This document shows positions 17,632 to 27,010 of a DNA stretch of 64,000 nucleotides, piece by piece. The translations under genes were made by a program, and so were the position numbers. The notes beneath the pieces were generated by a model, which was not told the origin of the DNA, did not search any database, and saw only the letters and a list, made by a program, of their open reading frames with translations. Positions within the stretch are counted from its first letter, which is position 1, and each line of letters starts with the position of its first letter. The stretch is taken from positions 620,001 through 684,000 of the forward strand of contig NZ_JAAXGE010000001.1 of the NCBI RefSeq assembly GCF_014750685.1, given 5' to 3'. This stretch comes from Bacteroides sp. GM023 (GTDB taxonomy: Bacteria > Bacteroidota > Bacteroidia > Bacteroidales > Bacteroidaceae).

Positions 17632-20600
17632 ATGAAGAAACTAATTATTTGTTTATCATTGGCGTTAACTGCGCTATCCGGTTACGCCATTACTCCATTG
17701 TGGATGCGTGATGCACGCATTTCACCCGATGGAGCAGAAATCGTCTTTTGTTATAAAGGCGATATTTATAAAGTCCCCGCACAGGGAGGGACTGCCGTTC
17801 AGTTGACAACACAAGCGTCTTATGAAGCCAATCCTGTATGGTCGCCCGATGGCAAGCAAATTGCTTTTGCCAGCGACCGTAATGGTAATTTCGACCTTTT
17901 TGTTATGCCTGCCACTGGCGGAACGGCCAAGAGACTGACTTATCATTCAGCATCGGAAATTCCCTCTGCTTTTACGCCGGATGGAAAGTATGTGCTTTTT
18001 TCCGCTTCTATTCAAGACCCGGCAACCAGTGCATTGTTTCCTACCGGAGCTATGACGGAATTGTATAAAGTTCCTGTTGTCGGCGGACGCACCGAACAAG
18101 TTCTGGGTACTCCTGCCGAATGGGTTTGTTTCGATAAAACAGGAAAGAACTTTCTTTATCAAGACCGGAAAGGCTTTGAAGATGAATGGAGAAAACATCA
18201 TACTTCATCTATCACAAGAGATGTTTGGCTGTACAATACCCAAACCGGAAAGCATACAAACCTGACCAATCGGGCTGGGGAAGACCGTAACCCTGTTTAT
18301 GCTCCCGATGGAAATACTGTTTATTTTTTGAGTGAACGCAATGGCGGTTCGTTCAATGTTTACTCTTTTCCGTTGAATACTCCGCAGGAAGTGAAAGCAG
18401 TAACTACCTTCAAAACCCATCCGGTACGTTTCCTGTCTGTCAGCGATAAGGGTACACTTTGCTATACTTATGATGGCGAGCTTTACACACAAGCGGTAAA
18501 CGCCCGTCCCCAAAAAGTAAAAGTAGAACTTGTCCGGGATAACGAAGAACAACTTGCCGCACTTAAATTCTCTCAGGGAGCAACTTCAGCTTCTGTATCT
18601 CCCGATGGAAAACAGATTGCTTTCATCGTGCGTGGTGATGTATTTGTCACTTCTACTGACTATGCGACGACCAAGCAAATCACGAATACTCCTGCCAAAG
18701 AAGCTGCCGTTTCCTTTGCTCCGGATAACCGTACATTGGTCTATGCCAGTGAACGAACCGGAAACTGGCAATTATACACCGCCAAAATAACCCGTAAAGA
18801 AGACCCCAACTTTCCCAACGCTACCCTGATTGAAGAAGAAGTATTACTCCCTTCCAAAACCGTAGAACGTGCTTATCCCAAATATTCACCGGACGGAAAA
18901 GAACTGGCTTTTATTGAAGACCGCAACCGATTGATGGTGCTCGACCTGAAAACAAAAAAGGTACGTCAGGTCACGGATGGCTCTACATGGTATAGCACCG
19001 GTGGTGGATTTGATTATGAATGGTCGCCCGACGGTAAATGGTTCACTCTTGAGTTTATAGGAAATCGGCATGACCCCTATTCGGATATAGGTATAGTCAG
19101 TGCGCAGGGAGGAGCAATTACCAATCTGACGAATAGCGGATATATCAGTGGTTCTCCGCTTTGGGTACTCGATGGAAATGCTATTCTTTTTCAGACAGAA
19201 CGTTATGGTATGCGTGCACATGCTTCCTGGGGTTCACAACAGGATGTCATGCTTGTATTCCTGAACCAGGACGCTTACGACCGCTATCGCCTGAGCAAAG
19301 AAGATTTTGAGTTACTCAAAGAATTTGAGAAAGAACAGAAAAAAGCTAAAGAGAACGATAAGGATAAAAACAAGAAATCCGATAAAGATAAAAAGTCTGA
19401 TAAAGCCAAAAAAGATAAAGACGATAAGGACAAAGACGCTGAAAAGGATTCTGACGAAGCGGATAAAGATAAGGATAAAACAAAGGATATTGTCGTAGAG
19501 CTCAACGGCATCGAAGACCGCATCGTCCGTCTTACTCCCAACTCTTCCGACCTGGGCAGTGCCATACTTTCCAAAGACGGAGAGAACCTTTATTATTTCT
19601 CTGCTTTTGAAGGTGGATACGACCTTTGGAAGATGAACCTTCGTGAAAAAGAAACGAAACGTCTGCATAAACTAAATTCCGGCTGGGTGTCATTGATGTT
19701 GGACAAGAAAGGCGATATATTCTTGCTGGGAAGCAGAAATATGCAGAAGATGGATGCCAAATCAGATGCATTGAAACCAATCAGCTATCAGGCCGAAATG
19801 AGAATGGAACTGGCTGCCGAACGTGAAGCCATGTTCGACCATGTCTACAAGCAACATCAGAAACGTTTTTATAACGTCAAGATGCACGGAGTAAACTGGG
19901 ATGCCATGACTGCCGCTTACCGCAAGTTCCTTCCTCACATTGACAACAACTATGACTTTGCTGAATTATTAAGCGAATGGTTAGGCGAGTTGAACGTCTC
20001 TCATACAGGAGGGCGTTATTCTTCGCGAGGTAAGGGAGACGTAACTTCTAATCTCGGTTTATTGTTCGACTGGAATTATCAGGGAAAAGGAATGCAAATC
20101 TCAGAAGTTGTGGAGAAAGGGCCGTTCGACCACTCCCGTACCAAAGTAAAAGCCGGCTGCATTATCGAAAAGATAAACGGTGAAGAACTGGCACCCGATA
20201 ATGACATTACTTATCTGCTGAATAACAAAGCCGGAAAGAAAACCTTGATTTCACTTTACAATCCGGAAAGCAAAGAACGTTGGGAAGAAGTGGTGATGCC
20301 TATCACAAGCGGGCAACTGAACGGATTGCTGTACAAACGCTGGGTAAAACAACGTGCCGCCGATGTTGAGAAATGGTCGAACGGACGCCTTGGATATGTC
20401 CATATTCAATCTATGGGTGACGGTAGTTTCCGTACTGTTTACTCTGATATTTTGGGTAAATATAACAACTGTGACGGAATAGTAATCGACACTCGTTTCA
20501 ACGGTGGCGGTCGTCTGCACGAAGATATTGAAATTCTGTTCAGTGGGAAGAAGTACTTCACGCAAGTGGTACGTGGCCGTGAAGCGTGTGATATGCCAAG

Positions 20601-20946
20601 CCGTCGTTGGAACAAGCCTTCCATCATGTTGCAATGCGAAGCCAACTACTCAAATGCGCACGGTACTCCTTGGGTATATAAACATCAGAATATAGGCAAA
20701 CTTGTCGGTATGCCTGTTCCGGGAACAATGACAAGCGTATCTTGGGAAACTTTGCAAGACCCGTCTTTAGTATTCGGTATTCCCATTATCGGTTATCGTT
20801 TACCTGACGGCAGTTATTTGGAAAATTCCCAATTAGAGCCTGATGTTAAGGTTGCCAATAGCCCCGAAACCGTAGTGAAAGGTGAAGATACACAGTTGAA
20901 AGTGGCTGTGGATGAACTTCTGAAAGAGATAGATAGCAAGAAATAA
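17632..20946 (+). CDS. Tricorn-like S41 peptidase with beta-propeller N-terminus
   Basis: This is a secreted 1104-residue protease of the tricorn type. After a signal peptide (cut near residue 19), WD40/TolB-like repeats with SPDG, SPDGKQIAFAS and related phrases fill about residues 25-530. A very charged Lys/Asp/Glu linker spans about 565-625. A C1-like helical part (MTAAYRKFLPHIDNNYDF near 760) precedes a PDZ domain near 790-880. The S41 core has GYVHIQSMGDGSF and IVIDTRFNGGG, with the nucleophile segment GTMTSVSWE and Ser1035 as the candidate nucleophile. It likely trims peptides in the periplasm. A terminator hairpin follows directly. Confidence 0.9.
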   Translation: MKKLIICLSLALTALSGYAITPLWMRDARISPDGAEIVFCYKGDIYKVPAQGGTAVQLTTQASYEANPVWSPDGKQIAFASDRNGNFDLFVMPATGGTAKRLTYHSASEIPSAFTPDGKYVLFSASIQDPATSALFPTGAMTELYKVPVVGGRTEQVLGTPAEWVCFDKTGKNFLYQDRKGFEDEWRKHHTSSITRDVWLYNTQTGKHTNLTNRAGEDRNPVYAPDGNTVYFLSERNGGSFNVYSFPLNTPQEVKAVTTFKTHPVRFLSVSDKGTLCYTYDGELYTQAVNARPQKVKVELVRDNEEQLAALKFSQGATSASVSPDGKQIAFIVRGDVFVTSTDYATTKQITNTPAKEAAVSFAPDNRTLVYASERTGNWQLYTAKITRKEDPNFPNATLIEEEVLLPSKTVERAYPKYSPDGKELAFIEDRNRLMVLDLKTKKVRQVTDGSTWYSTGGGFDYEWSPDGKWFTLEFIGNRHDPYSDIGIVSAQGGAITNLTNSGYISGSPLWVLDGNAILFQTERYGMRAHASWGSQQDVMLVFLNQDAYDRYRLSKEDFELLKEFEKEQKKAKENDKDKNKKSDKDKKSDKAKKDKDDKDKDAEKDSDEADKDKDKTKDIVVELNGIEDRIVRLTPNSSDLGSAILSKDGENLYYFSAFEGGYDLWKMNLREKETKRLHKLNSGWVSLMLDKKGDIFLLGSRNMQKMDAKSDALKPISYQAEMRMELAAEREAMFDHVYKQHQKRFYNVKMHGVNWDAMTAAYRKFLPHIDNNYDFAELLSEWLGELNVSHTGGRYSSRGKGDVTSNLGLLFDWNYQGKGMQISEVVEKGPFDHSRTKVKAGCIIEKINGEELAPDNDITYLLNNKAGKKTLISLYNPESKERWEEVVMPITSGQLNGLLYKRWVKQRAADVEKWSNGRLGYVHIQSMGDGSFRTVYSDILGKYNNCDGIVIDTRFNGGGRLHEDIEILFSGKKYFTQVVRGREACDMPSRRWNKPSIMLQCEANYSNAHGTPWVYKHQNIGKLVGMPVPGTMTSVSWETLQDPSLVFGIPIIGYRLPDGSYLENSQLEPDVKVANSPETVVKGEDTQLKVAVDELLKEIDSKK

Positions 20947-20963
20947 GCTTGATATATAAAATG

Positions 20964-21010
20964 AAACTGTATTAAAGACAAGTAACTGATACTTTGCTTT
21001 AATACAGTTT
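20964..21010. terminator. Convergent terminator after the tricorn-like gene
   Basis: Perfect 14-bp arms AAACTGTATTAAAG and CTTTAATACAGTTT are followed by TTCTTTG on the plus strand. The right arm overlaps the 3' end of the convergent AraC gene. Confidence 0.75.
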
Positions 21011-21901
21011 TTCTTTGTAACATTCATTTCTGTAATTCAATGGGGTCTGACCTGTATTCCTTTTAAAGAATTTGCAAAAGCTGGCGGCATCACTAAAACC
21101 TAATTTGGCAGCAATCTCACCAATCGTTGATTTTGTCGAATTCAATAACGTACGTGCTTCCATTACCAGTAATTCTGTGATAATACTGTTGATGGTTTTA
21201 CCTGTCCCGGTGCGCACTATTCGCGCCAAATACTGTTCGCTGATAGCCAGTTTGTCCGCATAAAAACTCACAAAATGTTCTTCTCTGAAATTAAGGGTAA
21301 CAAGGGCATGAAATTCTTGCAAGACGTGGTCTTTGCGACTGACTTCTTTTTTGATAATTGTCTTTCGGGAAAGAAAATCGGCTATATCCAAAAATAGGGC
21401 ATTGCACGCCGCCTGTATCCGCCGGAAAAGGAAATGATGTTTGATATTCATCAGATGCATCAGAACTTCCAATTCCTTATGGATGATTCCGGCTTCGTAT
21501 TCCGTTAGTTGTATCGTATATTGCTTATTCTGTCTCATCGTTGCCAGTAGCGTAGCTGTTATTTGAGTCAGATAGGAATCGTCCGTCCGCATGGATTCGG
21601 AGATGGAGAGGGTGATAAACTTAATATCACGACTCGAATAAAGATGCTCCGTGAGATAATTCGCTCCATGAATAAGCAACATATTCGGCTCTATTGCAAT
21701 AAACTCCCCATTCAGCAAAATCTCCGAACGGCCTTCAAGAACGAATATCATATACAGTTCCCGATTGAAGTAACGTTCGTTTTCGGGATAACTTCTGTCT
21801 TTATATTCACTCTGAAAGCAGACTACTTCCTCTTTATAATGAGGAATTTCAGGATGCTCCTTTAATAGCTGCGTGTTGTCGAATATGCGGGATTTTACCA
21901 T
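20999..21901 (-). CDS. AraC-family transcriptional regulator
   Basis: This 300-residue regulator has an N-terminal cupin-like sensing domain (about 20-150) and a C-terminal pair of helix-turn-helix motifs (about 195-295). The first is HFVSFYADKLAISEQYLARIV. The second ends in IGEIAAKLGFSDAASFCKFFKRNTGQTP, the AraC/XylS signature. It is divergent from the YczE-like gene across about 155 bp, so that membrane protein is its likely target. The effector is unknown. Confidence 0.92.
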   Translation of the reverse strand: MVKSRIFDNTQLLKEHPEIPHYKEEVVCFQSEYKDRSYPENERYFNRELYMIFVLEGRSEILLNGEFIAIEPNMLLIHGANYLTEHLYSSRDIKFITLSISESMRTDDSYLTQITATLLATMRQNKQYTIQLTEYEAGIIHKELEVLMHLMNIKHHFLFRRIQAACNALFLDIADFLSRKTIIKKEVSRKDHVLQEFHALVTLNFREEHFVSFYADKLAISEQYLARIVRTGTGKTINSIITELLVMEARTLLNSTKSTIGEIAAKLGFSDAASFCKFFKRNTGQTPLNYRNECYKEKLY

Positions 21902-22056
21902 TTATACCTTCTTTTCAAGACGTAAAAATACGATTTGTTTCGGATATGACAAAAACTGTATGGAATTAGATAACCTATTTCAGATAAAAAAGCGGGAACT
22001 TTGCATATCCTTTTCAATATATGGGAGGAAGTTATATAAAGAGGTTACAAAAAGAT

Positions 22057-22728
22057 ATGGAAATGAAAGATGTTTTTAAGAGGTATTCGGTGTTTGTTAT
22101 CGGGCTGTATTTCCTGGCGGCCGGCATTGTTTTGATTATACGTTCCGCATTGGGCACAACTCCTATATCCAGTATCAACTATGTGTTGAGTCTGAATAGT
22201 CCTTTATCATTGGGTACTTGTACTTTTATCATCAATATGATACTTATCTTAGGACAGTTTTGGTTAATCCGAAAAAATAAAACCCGGCAGGATATTATTG
22301 AAATTCTTCTTCAGATGCCTTTCTCTTTTCTATTTTCGGCATTCATTGATTTCAATATGATGATGACAAGTGAACTGCGTCCTGCCAATTATGGAATGTC
22401 AATAGCTTTGTTGCTTACGGGATGTATGGTACAATCTATCGGAGTAGTTCTCGAACTAAAGCCGAAAGTAGCCATGATGAGCGCGGAAGCATTCGTAAAA
22501 TATGCATCCCGTCGTTATAATAAAGAATTCGGGAAGTTTAAGGTGTATTTTGATGTGACTTTAGTTACTTTGGCGGTTATACTCTCGCTCCTGTTAACTC
22601 AAGGCGTTCAAGGAGTACGTGAAGGCTCTCTTATCGCTGCTTGTATAACGGGCTATATCGTCAGCTTCCTGAATCAGAAAATAATGACGAGAAAAACACT
22701 TTATAAATTGTTGCCTGTCTTGAAATAA
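22057..22728 (+). CDS. YczE/YitT-like integral membrane protein
   Basis: This is a 223-residue membrane protein with five to six hydrophobic helices, of the YczE (COG2364) type. Family-like features are the early GIVLIIRSALGTTPISSINYVLS segment and KPKVAMMSAEAFVKYASRR. Met codons at 22021, 22057 and 22063 are in frame. The first adds a poorly conserved, basic extension, so 22057 is taken. The family is broadly conserved next to regulators but has no firm biochemical role; export or membrane regulation has been suggested. The divergent AraC gene probably controls it. Confidence 0.8.
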   Translation: MEMKDVFKRYSVFVIGLYFLAAGIVLIIRSALGTTPISSINYVLSLNSPLSLGTCTFIINMILILGQFWLIRKNKTRQDIIEILLQMPFSFLFSAFIDFNMMMTSELRPANYGMSIALLLTGCMVQSIGVVLELKPKVAMMSAEAFVKYASRRYNKEFGKFKVYFDVTLVTLAVILSLLLTQGVQGVREGSLIAACITGYIVSFLNQKIMTRKTLYKLLPVLK

Positions 22729-22738
22729 AGAAAGGAGA

Positions 22739-22781
22739 CAGGTCGATACAATTGCCGTAACGGACAATGTGCATCGACCTG
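22739..22781. terminator. Possible convergent hairpin terminator
   Basis: The repeat CAGGTCGAT ... ATCGACCTG with a partly paired interior lies between the YczE-like gene and the end of the DXS-like gene. There is no long T run, so termination strength is uncertain. Confidence 0.4.
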
Positions 22782-22835
22782 CATATATAATGAGCGGGTT
22801 TGATTTTAATCCAGACCTTTATCTTAACTTTAATC

Positions 22836-24593
22836 TTAACCGAGAACAGTCTTTATATCTTCCACAATCTGCTCATCTGTAAGATGATTGGCACGAAGCA
22901 ACTCCTGTATATCAAAGCGGTCTACAAATTCTTTCTTAGCTCCGTAATTTATCACTTTCATATCACTAACACCATAATACCGGGCAATCTTTTCACCGAA
23001 ACCACCGTCCAGTACGCCATCTTCCAGTGTAATCACTAATTGATGGTCGGCTTTCAGTTCGTCCATAAGTTTAGTATCTACCCCTGTGATATAACGGGGA
23101 TTAATCAGCGTTGCATCAATACCCGTTTTTTCTTTCAGCAATGACAGAACCGACTGTCCCAATCCAAAGAAAGAACCTAAAGCCACAATAGCTACTTTCG
23201 AACCACGATGCGCAACCTTATAACGATTCAGAATACTATAATCGGACTCAACAGGTTCACCGCAACTTATCACATCTGTTGCCGGTACACGGATAGCAAC
23301 CGGATGCTCGTTCTGACGGATGCTCCATTCAAGCATCGCAAGATATTCTTCCTTGCAGGTCGGCGCCAAATAGACCATATTAGGAATATTACTGATAAGC
23401 GGAATATCGAAGAAGCAGAGATGCGTCACGTCATTCATGCCGGACAAAGTACCCCAAAATACCAGTAAGACAGCCGGATTATTATTAATACAAAGGTCTT
23501 GCGAAAGTTGATCGTAGGAACGTTGGATAAATGTGCTGTACACTCCATAGACTGGCTTTCCGCCTGCCTTTGCGATGCCCGAAGCAAGTGCTACCGCGTG
23601 CTCTTCGGCAATGCCGACATCTACAAACTGCTTTCCTGCTTCCTGGCGACGGTTGGGTGTAAATCCGAGAACCGTAGGAGTACCCGAAGTGATTGTCACT
23701 ACACGAGAGTCCTCTTTCATCTTCTTCAGTAGGTATTGGGCAGTTACTTCACTGTAATCTTCTCCTTCATCATTGAATTTCGCTTCTCCGGTTTCTATAT
23801 TGAACGGGGCACGCCAGTGATAAGTCTCCTTATCTTGTTCGGCACGTTCGTAGCCTTTGCCTTTCAGTGTATTAATATGCACTACTATCGGATGCTGAAT
23901 ATCTTTCACTTTAGAGAAAGCTTCGATTAATGCTTCCACATCGTTGCCGTCATTCACGTACATATAATCCAACCCCATAGCCTTGAAGAAATTGCACTCA
24001 CATTGACCGTTGCTGTCGCGCAGTTCCTTTAGATTCTTATAGAGTCCACCATGATTCTCAGCAATAGACATCTGATTATCATTGACAATAATAATCATAT
24101 TCGTACCAAGCTCTGCCACAAAATCCAGTCCTTCGAATGCTTCGCCACCGCTTAAAGAACCATCGCCTATCACAGCTATGATATTTTCATTGCCACCGGT
24201 CAGGTCACGTCCTTTGGCTAATCCGCTGGCCAGGCTGACAGAAGTGGAAGTATGACCGATAATAAAGAAATCATGCTCACTTTCCTGCGGCTCGGAATAA
24301 CCGGACACATTATCATACTCGGCCGGATGAAGAAACGCATCCTTACGTCCGGTCAGCATCTTGTGTACATAACTCTGATGCGATACGTCAAATACGATTT
24401 TATCTTTTGGCGAATTGAATACATAGTGTAGCGCAATGGTCGCTTCCACCATTCCGAAATTAGGTCCGAAGTGTCCGCCGTGTTCGCTCAATTTTTGCAG
24501 GAGTGACGCACGTATTTCACCACTTAAATCATTCAATTCTTTTACTGACAGCTTCTTAACATCTTCAGGAGAATAAATATTTTCTAAATACAT
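22836..24593 (-). CDS. 1-deoxy-D-xylulose-5-phosphate synthase-like protein (DXS paralog)
   Basis: This is a thiamine-diphosphate enzyme of the DXS family, which condenses pyruvate and glyceraldehyde 3-phosphate for isoprenoid, thiamine and pyridoxal synthesis. At 585 residues it is shorter than usual (about 620-650). The ThDP motif GDGSLSGGEAFEGLDFVAE and ...NDNQMSI are intact, as are DVSHQSYVHKMLTGR and DVGIAEEHAVALASGIA. The normally very conserved DRAGLVGxDGxTHQG segment is replaced by FWGTLSGMNDVTHLC, and YPRG by VPAT. It may therefore be a specialised second copy with altered substrate use. It is preceded on its strand by a free-standing promoter region. Confidence 0.83.
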   Translation of the reverse strand: MYLENIYSPEDVKKLSVKELNDLSGEIRASLLQKLSEHGGHFGPNFGMVEATIALHYVFNSPKDKIVFDVSHQSYVHKMLTGRKDAFLHPAEYDNVSGYSEPQESEHDFFIIGHTSTSVSLASGLAKGRDLTGGNENIIAVIGDGSLSGGEAFEGLDFVAELGTNMIIIVNDNQMSIAENHGGLYKNLKELRDSNGQCECNFFKAMGLDYMYVNDGNDVEALIEAFSKVKDIQHPIVVHINTLKGKGYERAEQDKETYHWRAPFNIETGEAKFNDEGEDYSEVTAQYLLKKMKEDSRVVTITSGTPTVLGFTPNRRQEAGKQFVDVGIAEEHAVALASGIAKAGGKPVYGVYSTFIQRSYDQLSQDLCINNNPAVLLVFWGTLSGMNDVTHLCFFDIPLISNIPNMVYLAPTCKEEYLAMLEWSIRQNEHPVAIRVPATDVISCGEPVESDYSILNRYKVAHRGSKVAIVALGSFFGLGQSVLSLLKEKTGIDATLINPRYITGVDTKLMDELKADHQLVITLEDGVLDGGFGEKIARYYGVSDMKVINYGAKKEFVDRFDIQELLRANHLTDEQIVEDIKTVLG

Positions 24594-24788
24594 ATCAAAC
24601 AGTTTTTATAAATAACATTTCTACTTATTTTTTTATGACATTGCAAAGATACTGCCACATTTGAAATCTGTTTGTATATGAATTACGGATTATTTTACCT
24701 ATATTACAGTTGCCCCTAAATTCTCCTTAAATTCTTTCTGAATTCTTCGTAAATGAAAGAATCCGCTCATTCTCTCCATCATCAACCA

Positions 24789-25694
24789 TCAAGCCAAAGC
24801 CTGACTTCTGTACTCATTGGGCGTGCAACCGACACGTTTCTTGAACAACCTGCAAAGATGCTGCGGATACTGGAATCCTAAAGAATAAGCTATCTGACTC
24901 ACCGTTTCATCCGTATCAGTAATATGTTCTTTCGCCAGTTCGATTACTTTTGCCTGAATATGTTCCTGCGGAGTTTTCCCTGTTTCCTTCTTTACCATAT
25001 CACCGAAATAGTTAGGGGAGAGATAGACTTTATCAGCAAAGTACTTCACGGAAGGCAAACCGTCCTGCATAGGAAGCTCGCTTTGGAAATACTCGTCCAG
25101 CAGTTGCTCGAACTTTGTAAGCGCATCTTTATTCGCACTATTCCGCGTAATAAATTGTCTTTCGTAAAAACGCATACAATAATTCAGCAACAGTTCGATA
25201 TTCATGGCAATTAATGCTTTGCTGTGTTTATCTATGCCATGCTCCAATTCTATACTGATTTTCTTCAGGCAATCCTTTACTATTTCCTTTTCCTGGTCAG
25301 AAAGATGCAAAGCCTCGTTGACCGCATAAGAAAAGAAAGTATATTTCTTTATCTCTTTGCCAAGCGATGTGCCGCGTATCAGGTCGGGATGGAAAATAAT
25401 GCCATAAACCTCAGGACGGATTTCATCTTCAATGGTACTCACACCGGCAGTTTGACCGGGGCCGAAACAGACGATAGTTCCTTCCTGATAATCATAATAC
25501 TGGCGACCGTATTTAATATCGCAGCTTTTAGTCTCTTTTAGAAAAAGCGCATATATGCCATAATTCATTTGGATATGATTGACCGATTTGGTTGCTTTCG
25601 TCAGGTCAACGACACTAACCAAAGGATGCAATGTCTCCAGTCCATACATTTCGTTATACAGATTCACATTCTCTAGTTTTATAACTTTATCCAT
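24789..25694 (-). CDS. AraC-family transcriptional regulator
   Basis: A start at 25694 (MDKVIKLENV) gives 301 residues. An upstream in-frame Met at 25748 is less likely because a -7 box (TATCTTTG on the minus strand, 25719-25726) lies between the two. The N-terminal domain is cupin-like (GIYALFLKETKSC, then IVCFGPGQTAGV). The C-terminal domain has two HTH motifs, VKYFADKVYLSPNYFGDMV and VSQIAYSLGFQYPQHLCRLFKKR. A GTAATT tandem operator lies in the gap to the divergent aldo/keto reductase gene. That makes this protein the first candidate for the regulator of the GTAATT sites, which is inference. Confidence 0.9.
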   Translation of the reverse strand: MDKVIKLENVNLYNEMYGLETLHPLVSVVDLTKATKSVNHIQMNYGIYALFLKETKSCDIKYGRQYYDYQEGTIVCFGPGQTAGVSTIEDEIRPEVYGIIFHPDLIRGTSLGKEIKKYTFFSYAVNEALHLSDQEKEIVKDCLKKISIELEHGIDKHSKALIAMNIELLLNYCMRFYERQFITRNSANKDALTKFEQLLDEYFQSELPMQDGLPSVKYFADKVYLSPNYFGDMVKKETGKTPQEHIQAKVIELAKEHITDTDETVSQIAYSLGFQYPQHLCRLFKKRVGCTPNEYRSQALA

Positions 25695-25768
25695 AGCTTT
25701 TGGTATTTTGATGGGTAACAAAGATACAGATAAATATTTTATCTTCATAGAGAGGAAATGATGAATCA

Positions 25769-25795
25769 GTAATTTGGGTTATGAAATCAGTAATT
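25769..25795 (+). promoter_or_regulatory. GTAATT tandem operator in the AraC / aldo-keto reductase divergent region
   Basis: Half-sites GTAATT start at 25769 and 25790, exactly 21 bp apart, with GGGTTAT between them as at 27858. Unlike the other sites no -7 box lies 42 bp downstream. The nearest promoters are TATCTTTG on the minus strand at 25719-25726 and TAACTTTG on the plus strand at 25907-25914. It may be an autoregulatory site. Confidence 0.6.
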
Positions 25796-25966
25796 GGTAT
25801 AACTAAATCTATACTAAGCTCTTGAGTCCGGTCTCTTATATGAAAAATAGTCCGCACAGCAAAAGTCTTTTGTCTTTACAGCAAAGCCCGATTCGTTTTT
25901 ACCATCTAACTTTGCAAACGGAAACAGATAAGTCCAATAATGGAATAATATTAAAAAGAATACATT

Positions 25967-26947
25967 ATGAAGAAAAGAAAAATTGGTGCGGCAGGACTGG
26001 AAGTCTCGGCTGTTGGTTATGGATGCATGGGGTTGTCACACGGATATGGGGCGACACCGGATAAAAAAGAAGCAATCCGTTTGATGAGTCAGGTCTATGA
26101 GTCAGGATGTAATTTCTTTGATACCGCCGAAGGGTATAGTGCCGGTGGCAACGAAGAATTGGTGGGAGAGGGGATTGCTTCCTTTCGTCGGGAAATCATT
26201 TTGGCAACGAAGTTTGTGATTCGTCCCGATGAAGAAGTTTCTACTATTCCCCAGCTTATGAGAGTAGTGGAAGCACATTTGGATGCATCGTTGAAACGTC
26301 TGAATACGGATTATGTCGACCTTTATTATCAACATCGTATCAGTAAACAAATTCCGGTGGAAGCCATTGCATGGTGTATGGGTGAACTGATTAAGAAAGG
26401 TAAAATAAGAGGTTGGGGACAGTCGCAATCCACCGTGGAACAAATCCGACTGGCACACGCTGTCACTCCGATGACTGCCGTGCAGAGTGAATATTCGATG
26501 ATGGAACGTATGTTTGAGAAAGAAGTGATTCCTGCGTGTAGCGAATTGGGCATTGGCTTTATACCATTCAGCCCGTTAGCTAGTGGTTTCCTTAGTGGAA
26601 AATATACATCCGGACAGGAATATAAGGGAGATGATGTGCGCCGTGTGATAACTCGCTTTGAAAAGGAGAATATGGAAGCCAATCAACCGTTGCTTGATTT
26701 GTTGAGGCTGTTTGCCCAAGAGAAAAATGTGACGTCGGCACAGATTTCTTTGGCTTGGATGTTACATAAATATGACTTTCTCGTTCCGATTCCAGGTTCA
26801 CGCAAAATGGAACGTATTGTTGAAAACCTGGGTGCTGCTGACGTGGTATTAACGAAAGAAGAATTTGACAAGATTGAAGCGGAACTTTCAAAGATAGAGA
26901 TTTACGGAAATAGGACAGATGAAGATATAGCCAAACTTTACCGATAA
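25967..26947 (+). CDS. Aldo/keto reductase
   Basis: This is an NADPH-dependent carbonyl reductase of the AKR superfamily, 326 residues, cytoplasmic. The catalytic tetrad is visible as Asp52, Tyr57, Lys82 and His123 (the last in YYQHRI). The cofactor-binding region near the C-terminus reads IPGSRKMERIVENLGA. It belongs to the subgroup with GYGCMGLSHGYG at the start (AKR13-like). The substrate is unknown; aldehydes, quinones or sugars are possible. It stands divergent from an AraC gene and has its own TAACTTTG -7 box at 25907-25914. Confidence 0.92.
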   Translation: MKKRKIGAAGLEVSAVGYGCMGLSHGYGATPDKKEAIRLMSQVYESGCNFFDTAEGYSAGGNEELVGEGIASFRREIILATKFVIRPDEEVSTIPQLMRVVEAHLDASLKRLNTDYVDLYYQHRISKQIPVEAIAWCMGELIKKGKIRGWGQSQSTVEQIRLAHAVTPMTAVQSEYSMMERMFEKEVIPACSELGIGFIPFSPLASGFLSGKYTSGQEYKGDDVRRVITRFEKENMEANQPLLDLLRLFAQEKNVTSAQISLAWMLHKYDFLVPIPGSRKMERIVENLGAADVVLTKEEFDKIEAELSKIEIYGNRTDEDIAKLYR

Positions 26948-26983
26948 AATAAGGAGTGAAGTTCTTTTTTACAGATAAAATCG

Positions 26984-26991
26984 TATTTTTG
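26984..26991 (+). promoter_or_regulatory. -7 promoter box of AraC gene at 27011
   Basis: TATTTTTG matches the Bacteroidetes -7 consensus and lies 19 bp upstream of the start codon, predicting a leader of about 12 nt. Confidence 0.55.
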
Positions 26992-27010
26992 CTGGTAAAC
27001 AGTTGTCAAC

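Noticed and set aside
21940..22003. Possible further GTAATT-type operator upstream of the YczE-like gene
   Set aside because: GGATAT and GGAATT are about 20 bp apart and 41 bp from a -7-like box; both spacings and the sequence miss the pattern.
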